Assembly (NCBI GenBank): GCA_022925895.1
Contig: JAKSYS010000226.1
Location: 19,141-83,140, forward strand
Source of the DNA: Fragilaria crotonensis
Lineage: Eukaryota; Bacillariophyta; Fragilariophyceae; Fragilariales; Fragilariaceae
Reading direction: 5' to 3'
Length of the DNA stretch: 64,000 bases
A model generated the notes under the pieces. It searched no databases. It saw nothing but the letters and a program-made list of their open reading frames with translations, and was not told the DNA's origin. The translations under genes and the position numbers were made by a program. Below, piece by piece: positions 43,072 to 54,026 of the stretch; within the stretch, counting starts at the first letter, position 1; each line of letters starts with the position of its first letter.

Positions 43072-43417
43072 TCCTACTATATTATAAATTAATTGTGTGC
43101 GTGTGTGCGTGCGTGCGTCCGTCTGTTACGGAGTATGACCACTCTGGGGTACTGGATCAAATGAATACTGTCTCATACTCGGAGTATGATATATGTCATA
43201 CATGCATACTGGAGTACTCCGTAAGCGATGTCGGTAAGATTTGCATATATGCATACGTAGTTGCGTCAGTGCGTGCGTCTGTTACGGAGTATGACCACTC
43301 TGGGGTACTGCACTACTTGCGTATAGTACTGAACTGTACAAACAGTACACACAACCGTGCACAACCCATACCGTACACGTATTCCAAAAGTCCGACCAAT
43401 TGGGAGGTACCCACTAG
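43072..43417 (+). mobile_element. Non-autonomous Helitron, 346 bp
   Basis: It begins TCCTACTATATTATAAATT (A precedes) and ends TTGGGAGGTACCCACTAG (T follows), the same termini as the 9.5-kb Helitron. The first 102 bp are identical to it. The last roughly 48 bp (from TACCGTACACGTATTCC) differ by one base, T for C in the hairpin loop. The 190-bp middle is unrelated but includes a second, partial copy of the 5' terminus at about 43269-43311. There is no ORF; it would be moved by a Rep protein supplied in trans. Confidence 0.9.
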
Positions 43418-43418
43418 T

Positions 43419-43601
43419 TGTACAATATATTGTTATTGTTAGGCCTACCAATACAATATATTGTTATTGTTGGACCTACCAATACAATATATTGGTATTG
43501 TTGGAAACGCCAATACAATATATTGTTATTGTCAGACGAACCAATACAATATATTGGTAACAATATATTGCAATATATTGTACATACAATATATTGTTGC
43601 G
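43419..43601. repeat. 31-bp minisatellite array (right)
   Basis: Units at 43419-43449, 43450-43480, 43481-43511 and 43512-43542 have the same core as the left array, AATACAATATATTG(T/G)TATTG. The array closes with the same TAACAATATATTGCAATA ending. It starts one base after the 3' T of the short Helitron. The shared closing motif shows it is a second copy of the array rather than one array split by the insertion. Confidence 0.93.
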
Positions 43602-43761
43602 CTTCCCTCCAGAGACTATGAATCTGTACCGGACCACTGGTAAGGGGCAACCCGACAGATCCGACCATTGTCTTTACATCGAGCATCACAACGAATCATC
43701 ATCAATCATTGGGGGCGGAGTAGTGAGCAATTGAAGCAGTGCGTTGTCTCCCCGATTGATC

Positions 43762-44391
43762 ATGACAATCGTTCTTGCGACGCATCTTCCTCGGTGGATC
43801 CAGTTGGTCCTTTTTCTGGCATCATCATCACTTCCACTAGCTACGACTCTTTCGCTTCTTCCAAACAAGTCGAATCGCCCACAATTTGTCGTTTCGACAG
43901 TCGGAACCCATTCGTACGATTCGGCTCGAGACGCTGGAATCTCTATCCAAAAGACCATGACCAAGGGGTTGGGCGCCTTTGCAACCAGTCTGATACCTTC
44001 GGGAACGACGATTGGAGCCTACGTCGGAGAATTCTTGACACGGTCTCAAGTCGAAGCGAGGTATTGGAACACCCGAAAATGCAAACCCGCCGATCGGCGA
44101 TGGCTTCAGTCACGAAATATCCGCAATCAGGGCCGCAGTGGGGATTATCTGTTTGACATGGGAGATGACGTATTCATGGACGCGGAAGATACCGATATTA
44201 GCAGTTGGTGTCGATTTATGAATCATGCGGCTGAAGAATGTGATGAGTGTAACGTCGAAACCAAGTGGACGAAACAAGTTAAAGAAGGAAAGAGGATACT
44301 TGAACAGCCATCGCTGTGGTTCGTGACCGTCAGGGACATACAGGTCGGTGAAGAGCTCTTGTATGACTACGGTGATAGTTATTGGGATTGA
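43762..44391 (+). CDS. SET-domain protein with N-terminal signal or anchor
   Basis: A 209-residue ORF from the ATG at 43762; the upstream TTG is not used. It begins with a hydrophobic stretch (WIQLVLFLASSSLPLATTLS), so it may enter the ER or a plastid. The SET domain follows: KGLGAFATSLIPSGTTIGAY (the 'kGwGvfA...i..G..i.eY.Ge' block), GDYLFDMGDDVFMDA, the RFMNHAAEECDECNVE box that corresponds to the SET 'NHSC.PN' pseudoknot, and ELLYDYGDSYWD at the C-terminus with the catalytic-site Tyr. SET proteins methylate lysines on histones or non-histone targets; the leader argues against a chromatin role here. A broken second copy lies at 51009-51565. Confidence 0.85.
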   Translation: MTIVLATHLPRWIQLVLFLASSSLPLATTLSLLPNKSNRPQFVVSTVGTHSYDSARDAGISIQKTMTKGLGAFATSLIPSGTTIGAYVGEFLTRSQVEARYWNTRKCKPADRRWLQSRNIRNQGRSGDYLFDMGDDVFMDAEDTDISSWCRFMNHAAEECDECNVETKWTKQVKEGKRILEQPSLWFVTVRDIQVGEELLYDYGDSYWD

Positions 44392-44463
44392 ATCCTGTTG
44401 CGACTGCAGAAAACATACATCACATGGGTCATGAATTTGTCTTCAAGAAGGAAGGAGAGGCCA

Positions 44464-44508
44464 TTACAGCAAGTCCCCAACATTCGACGGTATCTCATCA
44501 ATCTGAGT
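44464..44508 (-). pseudogene. Orphan 3' tail of an eIF4A3 gene
   Basis: On the minus strand, 14 codons plus TAA read [14 protein letters not shown]. This is the C-terminus of the intact eIF4A3 gene at 51.6 kb, with Met replaced by Ile. Nothing of the rest of the helicase is present; the sequence diverges right after 44508. It marks the edge of a duplicated block shared with 51.0-51.6 kb. Confidence 0.9.
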
Positions 44509-45920
44509 TTATAGGCGCCACCTGACGTGAAGTACGTTCCGCGGAACGGGCAGTGGTGAGTTTTCGCACCATGCGCGGAATAGAGTATTGTTGAGAGACT
44601 AGAACGATTACTCTCAAGATGGAGAAGAGCAAATCTCTGAACATTTACGTTAATTTTTATTGGTGGCACCTTGTCAACCAACTGAACTACCTGTTGTGAC
44701 TATTGCATATACACCCATTATTGTCGTTGTTGCTGGTTGTTTTCATTCACGAATGGGATGTTGTCTTAATGCAAATGCAATCTTTGAGGTCAATACTGCA
44801 CCATTGTGCAATTGGGTCATCAATGAATGGCAAATGTCCCATATGACCAGTTGTTGAGTGTAAGAGAAGGGGTTAGTGCTTCACACTTGAGTTGAAGGTC
44901 CTGGAGGTACAAATACACTGTCCAAGTACATACAACGCTCTTGCAAGCGGAATGTGGGTGGCATTGGTGCTACCAGCACAACCAGGAAACGCTGCCTCTC
45001 TCTCACTGCTCATTTCATACGCCATCAAATCTTTGATGTCATCTTTTGAGCGCCGAATGCACAGACATTATGGGGAAACAACTGATGCCTCGGTTGATGT
45101 ACTATGTCAACTCCTCAGGATTATGGATGTTCACCCTCTGCCAAGCTAGCACAAGGTCCCCAAAAGCCAGACCACTTCCGCCTTAGCATGAGCTGAAGAG
45201 ATGGTGAGCCTTTCCTTCTTGTTATGATATGGTGGGCATAGCAAGTTGTTCTTTCCTGACAATTGTCTGATGTCACAGTCTTCATCAGCCAAGCAGCATC
45301 TCCCAAAAAAGAATGGTCGCCTTCTTCCTTCAACAATTCTAAATGGTCAATGAATGACTGAGATGCTGATGACCAAGACCTTTCCTACCACTACCTGCAT
45401 TCCAGCTTGGGGTTTTCGATGTACAGCATCCACCCCCTAAAGGCTTGGTGCTTTTGTGTCATTGGTCTTATTTCTTTCTTCAGGCCACAAACATGTGAAT
45501 GGCTCACAACCAAACTCAAGAGAAGATGGGTCCTAAATTTGCTCACCCTTGTCCATTCCATCCTATGAAGCAATACTTCAAAGTGCCTAGGAGCAGTAGG
45601 AAGGTGCGTAGCAGTGTCAAATCTCTAATCGGGAAACCATTTATTGCAATATCTTCATAAAATTGCTTCAAAGCTTCCAATTAACAGGGATATTTAAAAT
45701 TTGTGGCACATAGTAAAATGGAACAGTACAAAGCATGGAAGAATGCTTTTTGGCACAGGCAATAATAGATTGGCTGCTGCACCTATTGAGTATTGTGGTG
45801 TTGTTATTTAATGTGCAGGAGGATGCCTGGTTTGTAAAATGTAAGTATTGAACTGGATAACACACCAGGATACCTTGCTTGAGTTGTTCGAGGCTTGCGT
45901 TTGGCAAAACATGCGATCCC
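44509..45920 (-). pseudogene. Decayed PIF/Harbinger-type transposase
   Basis: Minus-strand fragments in several frames include AAFPGCAGSTNATHIPLA (about 45000) followed by HSTTGHMG. They match FPGCIGSTDATHIPLD...HTTTGHPG in the intact transposase at 57 kb, so this is the same DDE family. The catalytic Asp is Asn here (STNATH). The preceding fragment has LFPHNVCAF. Stops and frameshifts are everywhere. Further fragments run to about 45.6 kb (LLKEEGDHSFLGDAAW...), whose identity is less certain. Exact ends and TIRs were not found. Confidence 0.6.
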
Positions 45921-46621
45921 ACTTATTTTGTATTGTTCAAGTTTTTGTTTTCAAGTAAGCAAGCAATGTTCGGAGGTGATTTCTGGGTATCCTGTGGATT
46001 CTGACAGATAGGACCTTAGGTGAATGCAGCAGTAGATGTTATGTTTTGTACTACAAGTAGCTACCATTGACTTAGTACCACCATCATGGTCAGTGGGGTG
46101 CCAGACTGATGGACTGAGGAGAACCGCACCGGTACCCCTTGCGATATTCAATCGTTTCCGGACTGGAATTGATCCCTCGTTATCTCAATTGAGAGATTGG
46201 GCGATCGGGCGTTGTAACATTGCCAGGTTTGTTGCTGTTTGCTAGTCATACTACAGAATGAGCCACCTGTACACCATAGGCATACACCCACCCTCTTTCC
46301 GCCATTGTGCCATTGCCATCCCACAAGCCAGTGCGATCTTGTGAACCATGTACAGTACACCATTTATGACATTAAATGGAGGCATGTCCTCCGCTCGAGT
46401 AGAACGGAGTACTCGTACGGAGTACTGAGTACTCGTATCTTTTGTGTCGACACTCGACACCGTGCACATGTAGCAGCGCTGCGCAGTCTACCGTAGCCCC
46501 ACTATGACAGCATGACAGATGGGGAGGCCGTGTATGTCCCCTAATCGAACCGATTGAGCTTTTCTAAAAAAATCAACTCCATAAATTATATTGCCTATTA
46601 AGTAGTTACACATCAACTTTA
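45921..46621. other. Intergenic, no gene seen
   Basis: I find no gene. Short GTACTCGTACGGAGTACT-type words occur at 46400-46440. The sequence becomes AT-rich toward the TIR elements on the right. Confidence 0.45.
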
Positions 46622-46623
46622 CC

Positions 46624-47298
46624 TACCACATAAAAATGGCTTCGACTCAATAAAATGACTTTGAACCAATCTCTTGTGAAATTCAATGACATCTACACAA
46701 AAACACTGCAATTTTCATTATTTCACACCGTGACCTATTGTAAAGCTCTCCTTAATGAACAAATAGAGGTATGTTCTGCAGAGAGAAAAGCAATATAATT
46801 GCTCAGTTCTCTCAAATACGCATACCGTAGATGAGACGTCAAAACATTTCTGTACGACCCTTTTTCACACGTCGAGGATGCCCTCCAAATTTTTATAAAG
46901 TACAGTTCTGAATATTTTCATACGTCTGCGAGGGGAAATCCACTTGGCGTTTGTACCACACGTTGTGGTACAAACAGCTCGTTCAAAACCCTGTACCAAT
47001 ATGCATTTTGATTTACCTAACACTTGTGAAATAAATCAAGACCAGAATATAAAATATTATTACATGAAAACAAATTTATACACATCTTTGACCCAGTAAA
47101 TCAAAAACGAAGACTTGTTTATCATCGATAGCTAATTCAGATGTTGTTCCAGTACTTTCATCATTCTTCATTGCTGTTGACAGGGTAATGAGGGATCAAT
47201 GATACAAACTGTTTGTAAAACATTTATGTGTTTCTGCCGAGATTTGGTAAGTCAACACTATTGTGAAACTATTGGTTCAAAACCATTTTTATGTGGTA
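46624..47298. repeat. AT-rich element with inverted termini (I)
   Basis: The left end TACCACATAAAAATGG (46624-46639) is matched exactly by its reverse complement at 47283-47298. Similarity continues inward with mismatches (ATGACTTTGAACCAAT versus ATTGGTTCAAAAC). The 675-bp interior is AT-rich and non-coding. It abuts element II and shares the GTACC junction with it. Confidence 0.65.
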
Positions 47299-48033
47299 CC
47301 ACCTAAAAAGGGCTTAGAACCAATAAAATGGCTTTGGACCATTAATGCGTTAAATTTTTTTGTGCCTACACAAAACGCTCGCAGTTTGTCGAATTTGACC
47401 GGTATTTGTATACAAAAGTTGCTCTTTTACCCACATCACACAAATAACTGACTGAGTGCAAAACGACATCTGACCTTCATTTCAAAGGAAAATCGAACTG
47501 TCAGATTCGGCTGAGAATTACGCTGCCCCTCAAAAATTTCACGCATCGCGTTGGGGCAGCCATTTGATGACGCATTTCATGTCTATATTTTCTTCATACT
47601 AGCGAAATAAATAGTAACTCCTATAACGTCAATATTGATCCTAAACTCACCCATGTCCGTGGAACAAAAAATTCTTGGATATGTTGGTACAGAATCTACC
47701 ACAGAAGTAACGTAGCAGTAATAATTGAGACATGCAGGATCATTCGGCGAATGCGTGAAAAAAAATTCCCGCCAACATATAAATTTTACCTCATGTACGA
47801 ATAAAATTTTATGTATGGCTTTGAACCAATGCAGTGCCGAACGAGGCAATTAAGAAGGTGAATGAATTGACAACTATCATGTCCAGTACTTAATTGATTA
47901 ACTTTTAGTGTGTAAAAGAAGCAAAATAAGGTTTCTTAAATGAGCTGAAGATGAAAAGGACGCATTTTGAGAAAGATACTGTGAGTCGAAAAATGCGTTA
48001 AATTAATGGTTCTAAGCCCTTTTTAGGTGGTAC
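47296..48033. repeat. AT-rich element with inverted termini (II)
   Basis: A perfect 27-bp inverted repeat: GTACCACCTAAAAAGGGC... at 47296-47322 and its reverse complement at 48007-48033. The inner flanks also match in part (ATGCGTTAAATT on the left, AAATGCGTTAAATTAATGG on the right). GTAC at the very ends may be the target site. The 738-bp interior has no credible ORF. Confidence 0.8.
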
Positions 48034-48680
48034 TGTACAAATCTCAGACTGCTCCTCAGAGGACAGAAATACCGTACATTGAATCAGTAGTAAGTAGAAC
48101 TCAGTACTCCCGTACAACGCTGTAGGTGATGGCCGGCTCGATTACCAGGGGACATATACGGGCTCCCCCACTGGCACCTCGCAGCCGTTAACTAACCGCT
48201 GACTTCCGGGAGCCGTCTTAACGTCTTAACAACGTTGTGGAGTATACGTACAGTATGTACTGTAGTACAAGATATGCATACAAGATATTCATACAGTACA
48301 ACATACAAGTCATGGATACAGTACAGTACCAGGTATGCATACCGCTTCACCCTGTTCCAAACATGACACCATGGCATGATCAGTGTCGGAGTGCCTGCAT
48401 GTGGTATGTACGTCGTACTAGACTACGAGAACTGCGATCGCTACGTGCTACGCGTAGATGGCACGTACTCGGGTGTCCGAATCTCGACGAACGCAGCAGA
48501 ATAGATGAGATGGGTTTGGGTGTATCCTGTAGAGTCCTACAGAGATTTTTTACCCAAGTAATGATTGTACTACAAACTCCAAGTAGACTCCAAATTCTGA
48601 GATTTTTAAAGAACGACGCTCCCTCCTACATACTTTTCACAATTCTAAAAGAACGTTCAAGTCGTGCGCTCCATATCAAG
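48034..48680. other. Promoter side of the PB1/ZZ gene
   Basis: Non-coding, with many TACAGTAC/ATACTG words. The long reading frame that crosses 48237-48821 is only meaningful from 48681 onward, where it is exon 1 of the autophagy-receptor-like gene. Confidence 0.5.
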
Positions 48681-50862
48681 ATGACAACCCCATCATCTGA
48701 CTCAAACCAAATCAAGGAAGTGGTTCTTAAGCTCCGTCTTCCCGGTGCTGGAGGTAAGAGAAGGATTGATGTTGCCAGATTCACTCACCCAAAAGAGTTG
48801 ATTTTGTTCGGTGTCAAGTAGAATCTCTACCGAGTTGTATTGATATCCAGGGTTGCTTTTCAAACGTGACTGCTGTTTTACTGTGGAGTAGGGTACTCGA
48901 GTTCGAGGCTACTGTGGTGCCAGGCGTGCAGGTATCTGGTTCTTCTGCCTTTTGCATATCATTCGGGAGGGCTCGTTTCTCACTTTATTTTGACTCCAGG
49001 CACACCGCAAATTCGTCGTGTCCGTCTTGCTCGCATTCAAGTGAATGGCCAAGTTTCCTACTCTGCTCTGGCGGATATTGCCATCAAATACACGTTTCCG
49101 GGAATCGTGACAGATGAAAATGATCATGACTGCACCTTGACCTACTATGATATCGATAATGATTGTGTCACCATTGGATCTACTGAGGAGCTCGTCGATG
49201 CAATCGATCAGTTTTCCATCAATGATAATCCAGTTCTGAGGATTACGGCTGATGTCAAACGAAAAGAAGACGTGGATGTGCCTGTGATTCCTGCATCGGA
49301 ACCGAATCAACGTTCCGACAAGGCTTCACCTTCCATCAACATGAAGCCCAACCAATTGCAGAGCATGGTTGAGTCGTGCGTGTCAGTCCTGGCTGCGGCT
49401 GTTGTAACTTTGCAGAATCAGATTGCTGAAGTTAGCAACCCGCCAAATATCTCATCCAAAGCCGATGCGTCAGGATCAACAGGCCGCAGTTCCCCGAAGA
49501 CTGACGCTGAGAATGTCTCAGATGAAGGGGTGGGAAACAGTGAAGTGAAGACTCGCGACGAGGTTAATGAAGGACTGGACCATCAACGTGTGAAGGATCT
49601 CCCTTTCATCCATGGCCGTCACACCTGCGACGGATGTTTGTGCACTCCTATTATTGGAACTCGCTACCATGCCACCAACCTGCCTGATTATGATTTGTGC
49701 GCCGCGTGCCGAGGTCACTACAAGGGTACAGAAATTCATTTTGAAGAGCAGCAACTCGGTACGTAAGAACACTTACGGTTTTGCCGTTCGCAACCTGATC
49801 CTCACATTTGATTTACTAGATCGCGATCTTCCATTCCAAGATCGCTGGTATCGCAAACGTGCTCGATTGTCTGGTCGTGGGCATGGATCTCCATGCCGTG
49901 CACTTCGAGATCGCCGTGGTCACGGCGGTTGGCATCGGGCTGAACACGATGCTGGGATGGATGATGCACTCAAGGAGGCGATTCGACGCAGTCTTCAAGA
50001 TATCCCAACTGAGCAGCAGAAATCCGAACCGTCAGATGCCGCTGATGGATCAAGTGTTGTGAACAATGGCATTACCGAGTTTGTTCAGTCTGCCGTCAGG
50101 CCTGATGATTCAACCGCTGTTACGGAATCCGAGGACTTCGCATCCGTTCATGATGTTAATGTTTCCGAACCTGTTGTGGATACGTCTTTCTCGTCCGACG
50201 CTATCGGGCACGGGGATGCCGCTGAATCCCTCGGGAACACGCTGGATCACCTTGCCCATGCTATCGATGCTGTGGTTTCTGAAATCGATAGACAGCATCC
50301 GATTCATTCCATCGACGTGGAAAACATCGAGGAATTTGCCACCTCTAGATTGTCGTCTGCTAACACGTTTGTCGAAGACACTACCGATCTAGAGGCTGCC
50401 TCTGGCGAGAAGATTGTTGATGGCGAGGATGGTGTGATCGACGAAGCGTCTGAGGCTAGTGAAGACGAGTGGCAAGTGGTCAAGGACGATTACTCCGACC
50501 AGGTTCCAACCGATGAGATGATGGCTCGGGCTGCCCAACTTATTGGGTCCGCCCTGTTTCAGAGCGATTTGATGGGTTCAGCAGACGGCAAGGTCTCCGG
50601 ATCAACTCAGAACGACAGCGTCGGAGGTTCGGACTCGTTCTCACTCCCTTCCACAGTCCCATCATTGTTGTCTGACAACCAGATTTCACGCGCCGTCCTT
50701 GATCGCTGGGCGTTGCAACTTCATCAGTTGCATGAGCTTGGCTTCGATGACGACTTGAAGAACGTCGAAATTCTTGAGCGCATCAACGCCTCCCTGATTG
50801 GCGTGGACAGCGATGATGAAGTCACTGTCACCCAAGTCATCAATGCGTTGCTGAAGAATTAG
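48681..50862 (+). CDS. p62/NBR1-like selective autophagy receptor (PB1-ZZ-UIM-LIR-UBA)
   Basis: Exons 48681-48753, 49000-49758 and 49820-50862; introns of 246 and 61 bp (GT-AG) keep phase, giving 624 residues. The PB1 domain (about 12-110) is formed across intron 1 (EVVLKLRLPG|GTPQIRRVRL, then TLTYYDIDNDCVTIGSTEEL with the acidic OPCA segment). A ZZ zinc finger (about 227-272) has HTCDGCLC, YDLCAAC and a closing GTEIHF. A ubiquitin-interacting motif DDALKEAIRRSLQDI lies at about 324-340. A candidate ATG8-binding LIR in acidic context, EASEDEWQVVKDD, has its Trp near 494. A C-terminal UBA (about 570-624) reads LHQLHELGFDDDLKNVEILE. PB1+ZZ+LIR+UBA is the layout of SQSTM1/p62 and NBR1. I see no FW (Nbr1) domain, so it is closer to p62 in layout; the added UIM is unusual. 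It probably links ubiquitinated cargo to autophagosomes. Confidence 0.88.
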
Positions 50863-51008
50863 GGCGCGTTGATTGGTTGATGGGATTGGAATGGTTCTTG
50901 CCAAGATATCCCAGTTAGGATGGGCACCACGAACGTTTGATAGTGGGTTCGGTTAAGTTGTATAAGACATTGAATGAATTACGAAGTAGGCCGAATAGAT
51001 CTTGCCTT

Positions 51009-51565
51009 TTCGACAGTTGGAACCCATTGTACGATTCGGCTCGAGACGCCGGAATCTCTATCCAAAAGACCACGACCAAGGGTTGGGCAACTTCACTACC
51101 AGTCTGATACCGTCGGGAACTAGGATTGGAGCCAACGTCGGAGATATCTTGACGCGATCTCAAGTCGATGCGAGGTATTGGAACACCCGAAAATGCGAAC
51201 CTGCCGATCGGCGATGGGTTCAGTCACGAAATATCCGCAATCAGGGCCGCAGATATGAGTGATGACGTATTCATGGACGTGGAAGATATGATACAGACAC
51301 GAGCAGTTGGTGTCGATTTATGAATCATGCTGCTGAAGAATGTGATGAGTGCAACGTCGAGACTAAGTGGACGAAACAAGTTAAAGAAGGAAGCACGATA
51401 GTTGTACAGCCATCGCTCGGGTTCGTGACCATCAGGGACATTCAGGTCGGTGAGGAGCACTTGTATGACTACGGTGATAGTTATTGGGATTGAATCCTGT
51501 TGCGACTGCAGAAAACATACATCACATGGGTTATGAATTAGTCTTCAAGAAGGACGGAGAGGCCA
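51009..51565 (+). pseudogene. Broken SET-domain gene copy
   Basis: Nearly collinear with 43892-44463. Lesions include loss of one base in ATTCGTACG (ATTGTACG near 51030), a deletion of about 16 bp after GGGCCGCAG (the GDYLFDMGDD segment is lost near 51250), and small insertions near 51285. Frames change several times, yet RYWNTRKCEPADRRWVQSRN and HLYDYGDSYWD are still readable. The copied block continues past the stop into the 3' end of eIF4A3. The first 25-30 codons of the intact copy, including its leader, have no counterpart here. Confidence 0.9.
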
Positions 51566-52810
51566 TTACAGCAAGTCCCCAACATTCGACGGCATCTCAT
51601 CAATCTGAGTGCTGTAAAATTGCTCAATGTCCTTCAATAACTTGACATCCTCAGATGTAACGAAATTGATTGCCACACCCTTTCGCCCGAATCGTCCCGA
51701 CCGCCCAATCCGATGAATATACAATTCTCGATTCGTGGGAAGATCATAACAAATGACCAAACTGACCTGTTGGACATCAATACCACGACCCCACAAATCG
51801 GTCGCGATCAAGACTCGACTGGATCCCGACCGGAATTGTTCCATAACACTGTCACGCTGCGTCTGTTCCATATCCCCGTGCATGGCCGAAACCGTAAAAT
51901 GATGCTCCTTGAGCTTGTCGGCCAACCACGTGACTTTTTGCTTCGTATTGCAAAAAATGACAGCTTGGGTAATCGTAAGGGTGTCGTATAGATCGCACAG
52001 AGTATCGAATTTCCACTCTTCCTTTTCGACCGCAATAAAGAATTGCTGAATCCCCTCCAGCGTCAACTCATCTCGCTTGACTAGAATCCGAACAGGGTCA
52101 TTCATAAATTTGCGCGTGATTTCCAACACCGATGCCGGCAGGGTTGCACTCAACAGCACGACCTGCGTCGAGGCCGGCAGGTAGCGATAAATGTCGTATA
52201 TTTGTGCCTTGAATCCCTGTGCCAGCATCTCGTCGGCTTCATCGAGAATCATGGCCTTCAAATGTGCTGTCGAGAGCGCGTTATTGCGGCGGATCAAATC
52301 AAAGACGCGTCCCGGTGTTCCTGATACAATTTGAACCCCACCCCGTTCCAACTGCTTGAGATCTTCTCCCAAACTCTTGCCTCCAATGCAGGCATGACAT
52401 TTGGCGTTGAGAAAATCACCCAGACTGGTAATGACCTTTTGCGTTTGTTCCGCCAATTCCCGGGTTGGACTGAGGATTAGCACTTGCACCTCTCGTGACG
52501 ATGCGTCGAGAAGTTGGAGTGCGGCAATGGAGAAGACGGCAGTCTTGCCGGTCCCACTCTGCGATTGAGCGATGACATCCCGACCTCGAATGATGGGACG
52601 GATAGCACGTTGTTGGATCGCGGAAGGTTTCTCAAATCCATAGGCATAGATACCTTTGAGCAAATCTGGTTTCAGTTGCATGGCATCAAAGGTTGGACAA
52701 GGAGCAGTGTCGTCAGATTGTGGAGGGGCTTGTTTTCGGGCTGAGTAGGGGGCATCTCGCGATCGATGATCCTGGTGGTGTTTGTCATGTTTTGCGTTCG
52801 TCTTGGGCAT
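51566..52810 (-). CDS. EIF4A3: eIF4A3 DEAD-box helicase (exon junction complex core)
   Basis: A 414-residue intronless ORF from an ATG. All DEAD-box motifs are present: Q motif [13 protein letters not shown], motif I SQSGTGKT (83-90), Ia PTRELA, DEAD (190-193), SAT in LLSATLP, motif [11 protein letters not shown] and [15 protein letters not shown]. Segments such as [37 protein letters not shown] and the C-terminus [20 protein letters not shown] are hallmarks of eIF4A3/FAL1 rather than eIF4A1/2. It clamps RNA in the exon junction complex after splicing. The Ala-to-Gly change in VWARG->LWGRG is a mild oddity. It is convergent with the SET pseudogene, whose duplication block reaches into its last 14 codons. 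Confidence 0.95.
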   Translation of the reverse strand: MPKTNAKHDKHHQDHRSRDAPYSARKQAPPQSDDTAPCPTFDAMQLKPDLLKGIYAYGFEKPSAIQQRAIRPIIRGRDVIAQSQSGTGKTAVFSIAALQLLDASSREVQVLILSPTRELAEQTQKVITSLGDFLNAKCHACIGGKSLGEDLKQLERGGVQIVSGTPGRVFDLIRRNNALSTAHLKAMILDEADEMLAQGFKAQIYDIYRYLPASTQVVLLSATLPASVLEITRKFMNDPVRILVKRDELTLEGIQQFFIAVEKEEWKFDTLCDLYDTLTITQAVIFCNTKQKVTWLADKLKEHHFTVSAMHGDMEQTQRDSVMEQFRSGSSRVLIATDLWGRGIDVQQVSLVICYDLPTNRELYIHRIGRSGRFGRKGVAINFVTSEDVKLLKDIEQFYSTQIDEMPSNVGDLL

Positions 52811-54026
52811 GATGGAAGTGTGAATTGTTGATCAACTTTGCAATTTGGACTCGGGGTATATCGACCTTGGAGGTGGCGAATGTCTTGCACGAATGTGCTG
52901 TGGTAATGGACTCGGACGGCGTGACTGGTCGACGATGATCGGACTGGCGTGTCCTCATTTTCGTAGATTGACTAGTCTACCTGGTACGAGTACTGTACTC
53001 TGGTGCTTGGTGTGGTGTCGAACCTATCTACAAGTCCGTGTACAGTACTTGAAATACAGTACCTCTAGCTCGTCAGGTGTCCAATAATGACGTCATTTAT
53101 AAATGCTCCGGTATTCACTGTTAACTAAGAACCATCCTCTCTTGATATGTATGATATGACATACTGTATTTCTTCATTGCTCAGAGTATGACATACTGGC
53201 ATACCCCATCTGGAGAGCTACGGAGTATGCACAGCGGTGTGATACTCGAAACTCGGAGTATGACATACTACCGGTAGAACTCCGTCTACATAGCCGTCAC
53301 GTTGCACGTAGATATCACAGTGCACTACTCCAGTATGTCATACTCTCGAGAAAAGTCTTCGACGACCGTCGGCCGTCGGCCTGTAGGTGAAATCGTGACT
53401 TTTCCGAACTTTCGGTGACCCACTCCCATTGATGCGTTGTTCCACCTGACACACGTTTTGTGACTAATTTTTTCTCTTAAGAACGAAAAACCGTATGCTG
53501 ATCTGTTCGCCTTGTTACCGTACGGAGTAACACGTACGCGGAGTACCACTGTACCAAGCTGTGCATTTGAGATTTAAGGGGGAGCACAACTTTAGGATTC
53601 CAGAAGGCCCAGAACAGAGTACTCCGAGTACAAAGATACTGGAGTTCAAACGGGGAGTTGTTTCAGGGGAACAGTAGAACACTCCTATCATAACTCCCCA
53701 AGGCCTTGTATGATACGAGTAGTGGTGCCTACGCAGTACTACACGAATTGAGTATCATGGTATGTCATGGATTCCGAAAGCAGCAGATGAGCTTGTACAC
53801 GTACTCATATACACCTACTAGTACTAAGCACTAAAGTAATCGTCCGAGGATCTGATTGGTTGACGAACGAAAGTGGCTTGCGGTTTCATTTCTTTTTTTT
53901 TGTTGATAGCAGGATCTCTACAGAGCGAACAAGACGTGCCCCCGACGAAATTGACAACTGGAGTGCTTCAAGGTCCGTAAGAGCTCATTATCCACATTCT
54001 CCACACGTCAACCTACAAATCAAAGC
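52811..54026. other. Divergent intergenic between eIF4A3 and CDPK
   Basis: Promoter region for both genes. A perfect TGACGTCA (53088-53095) lies about 280 bp upstream of eIF4A3. The rest is rich in ATGACATACT- and GTACTCCGAGTAC-type words, with a CGACCGTCGGCCGTCGGCC repeat at 53360. No gene supported. Confidence 0.5.

Noticed and set aside
42764-43442. Tyr/Ile-rich ORFs through the minisatellite and short Helitron
   Set aside because: They are translations of 31-bp repeats, with no conserved content, and cross element boundaries.
49612-49819. Upstream part of the long frame that contains exon 3 of the autophagy-receptor gene
   Set aside because: The ZZ finger in the other frame is the real coding sequence here. 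A 61-bp intron joins the frames in phase.
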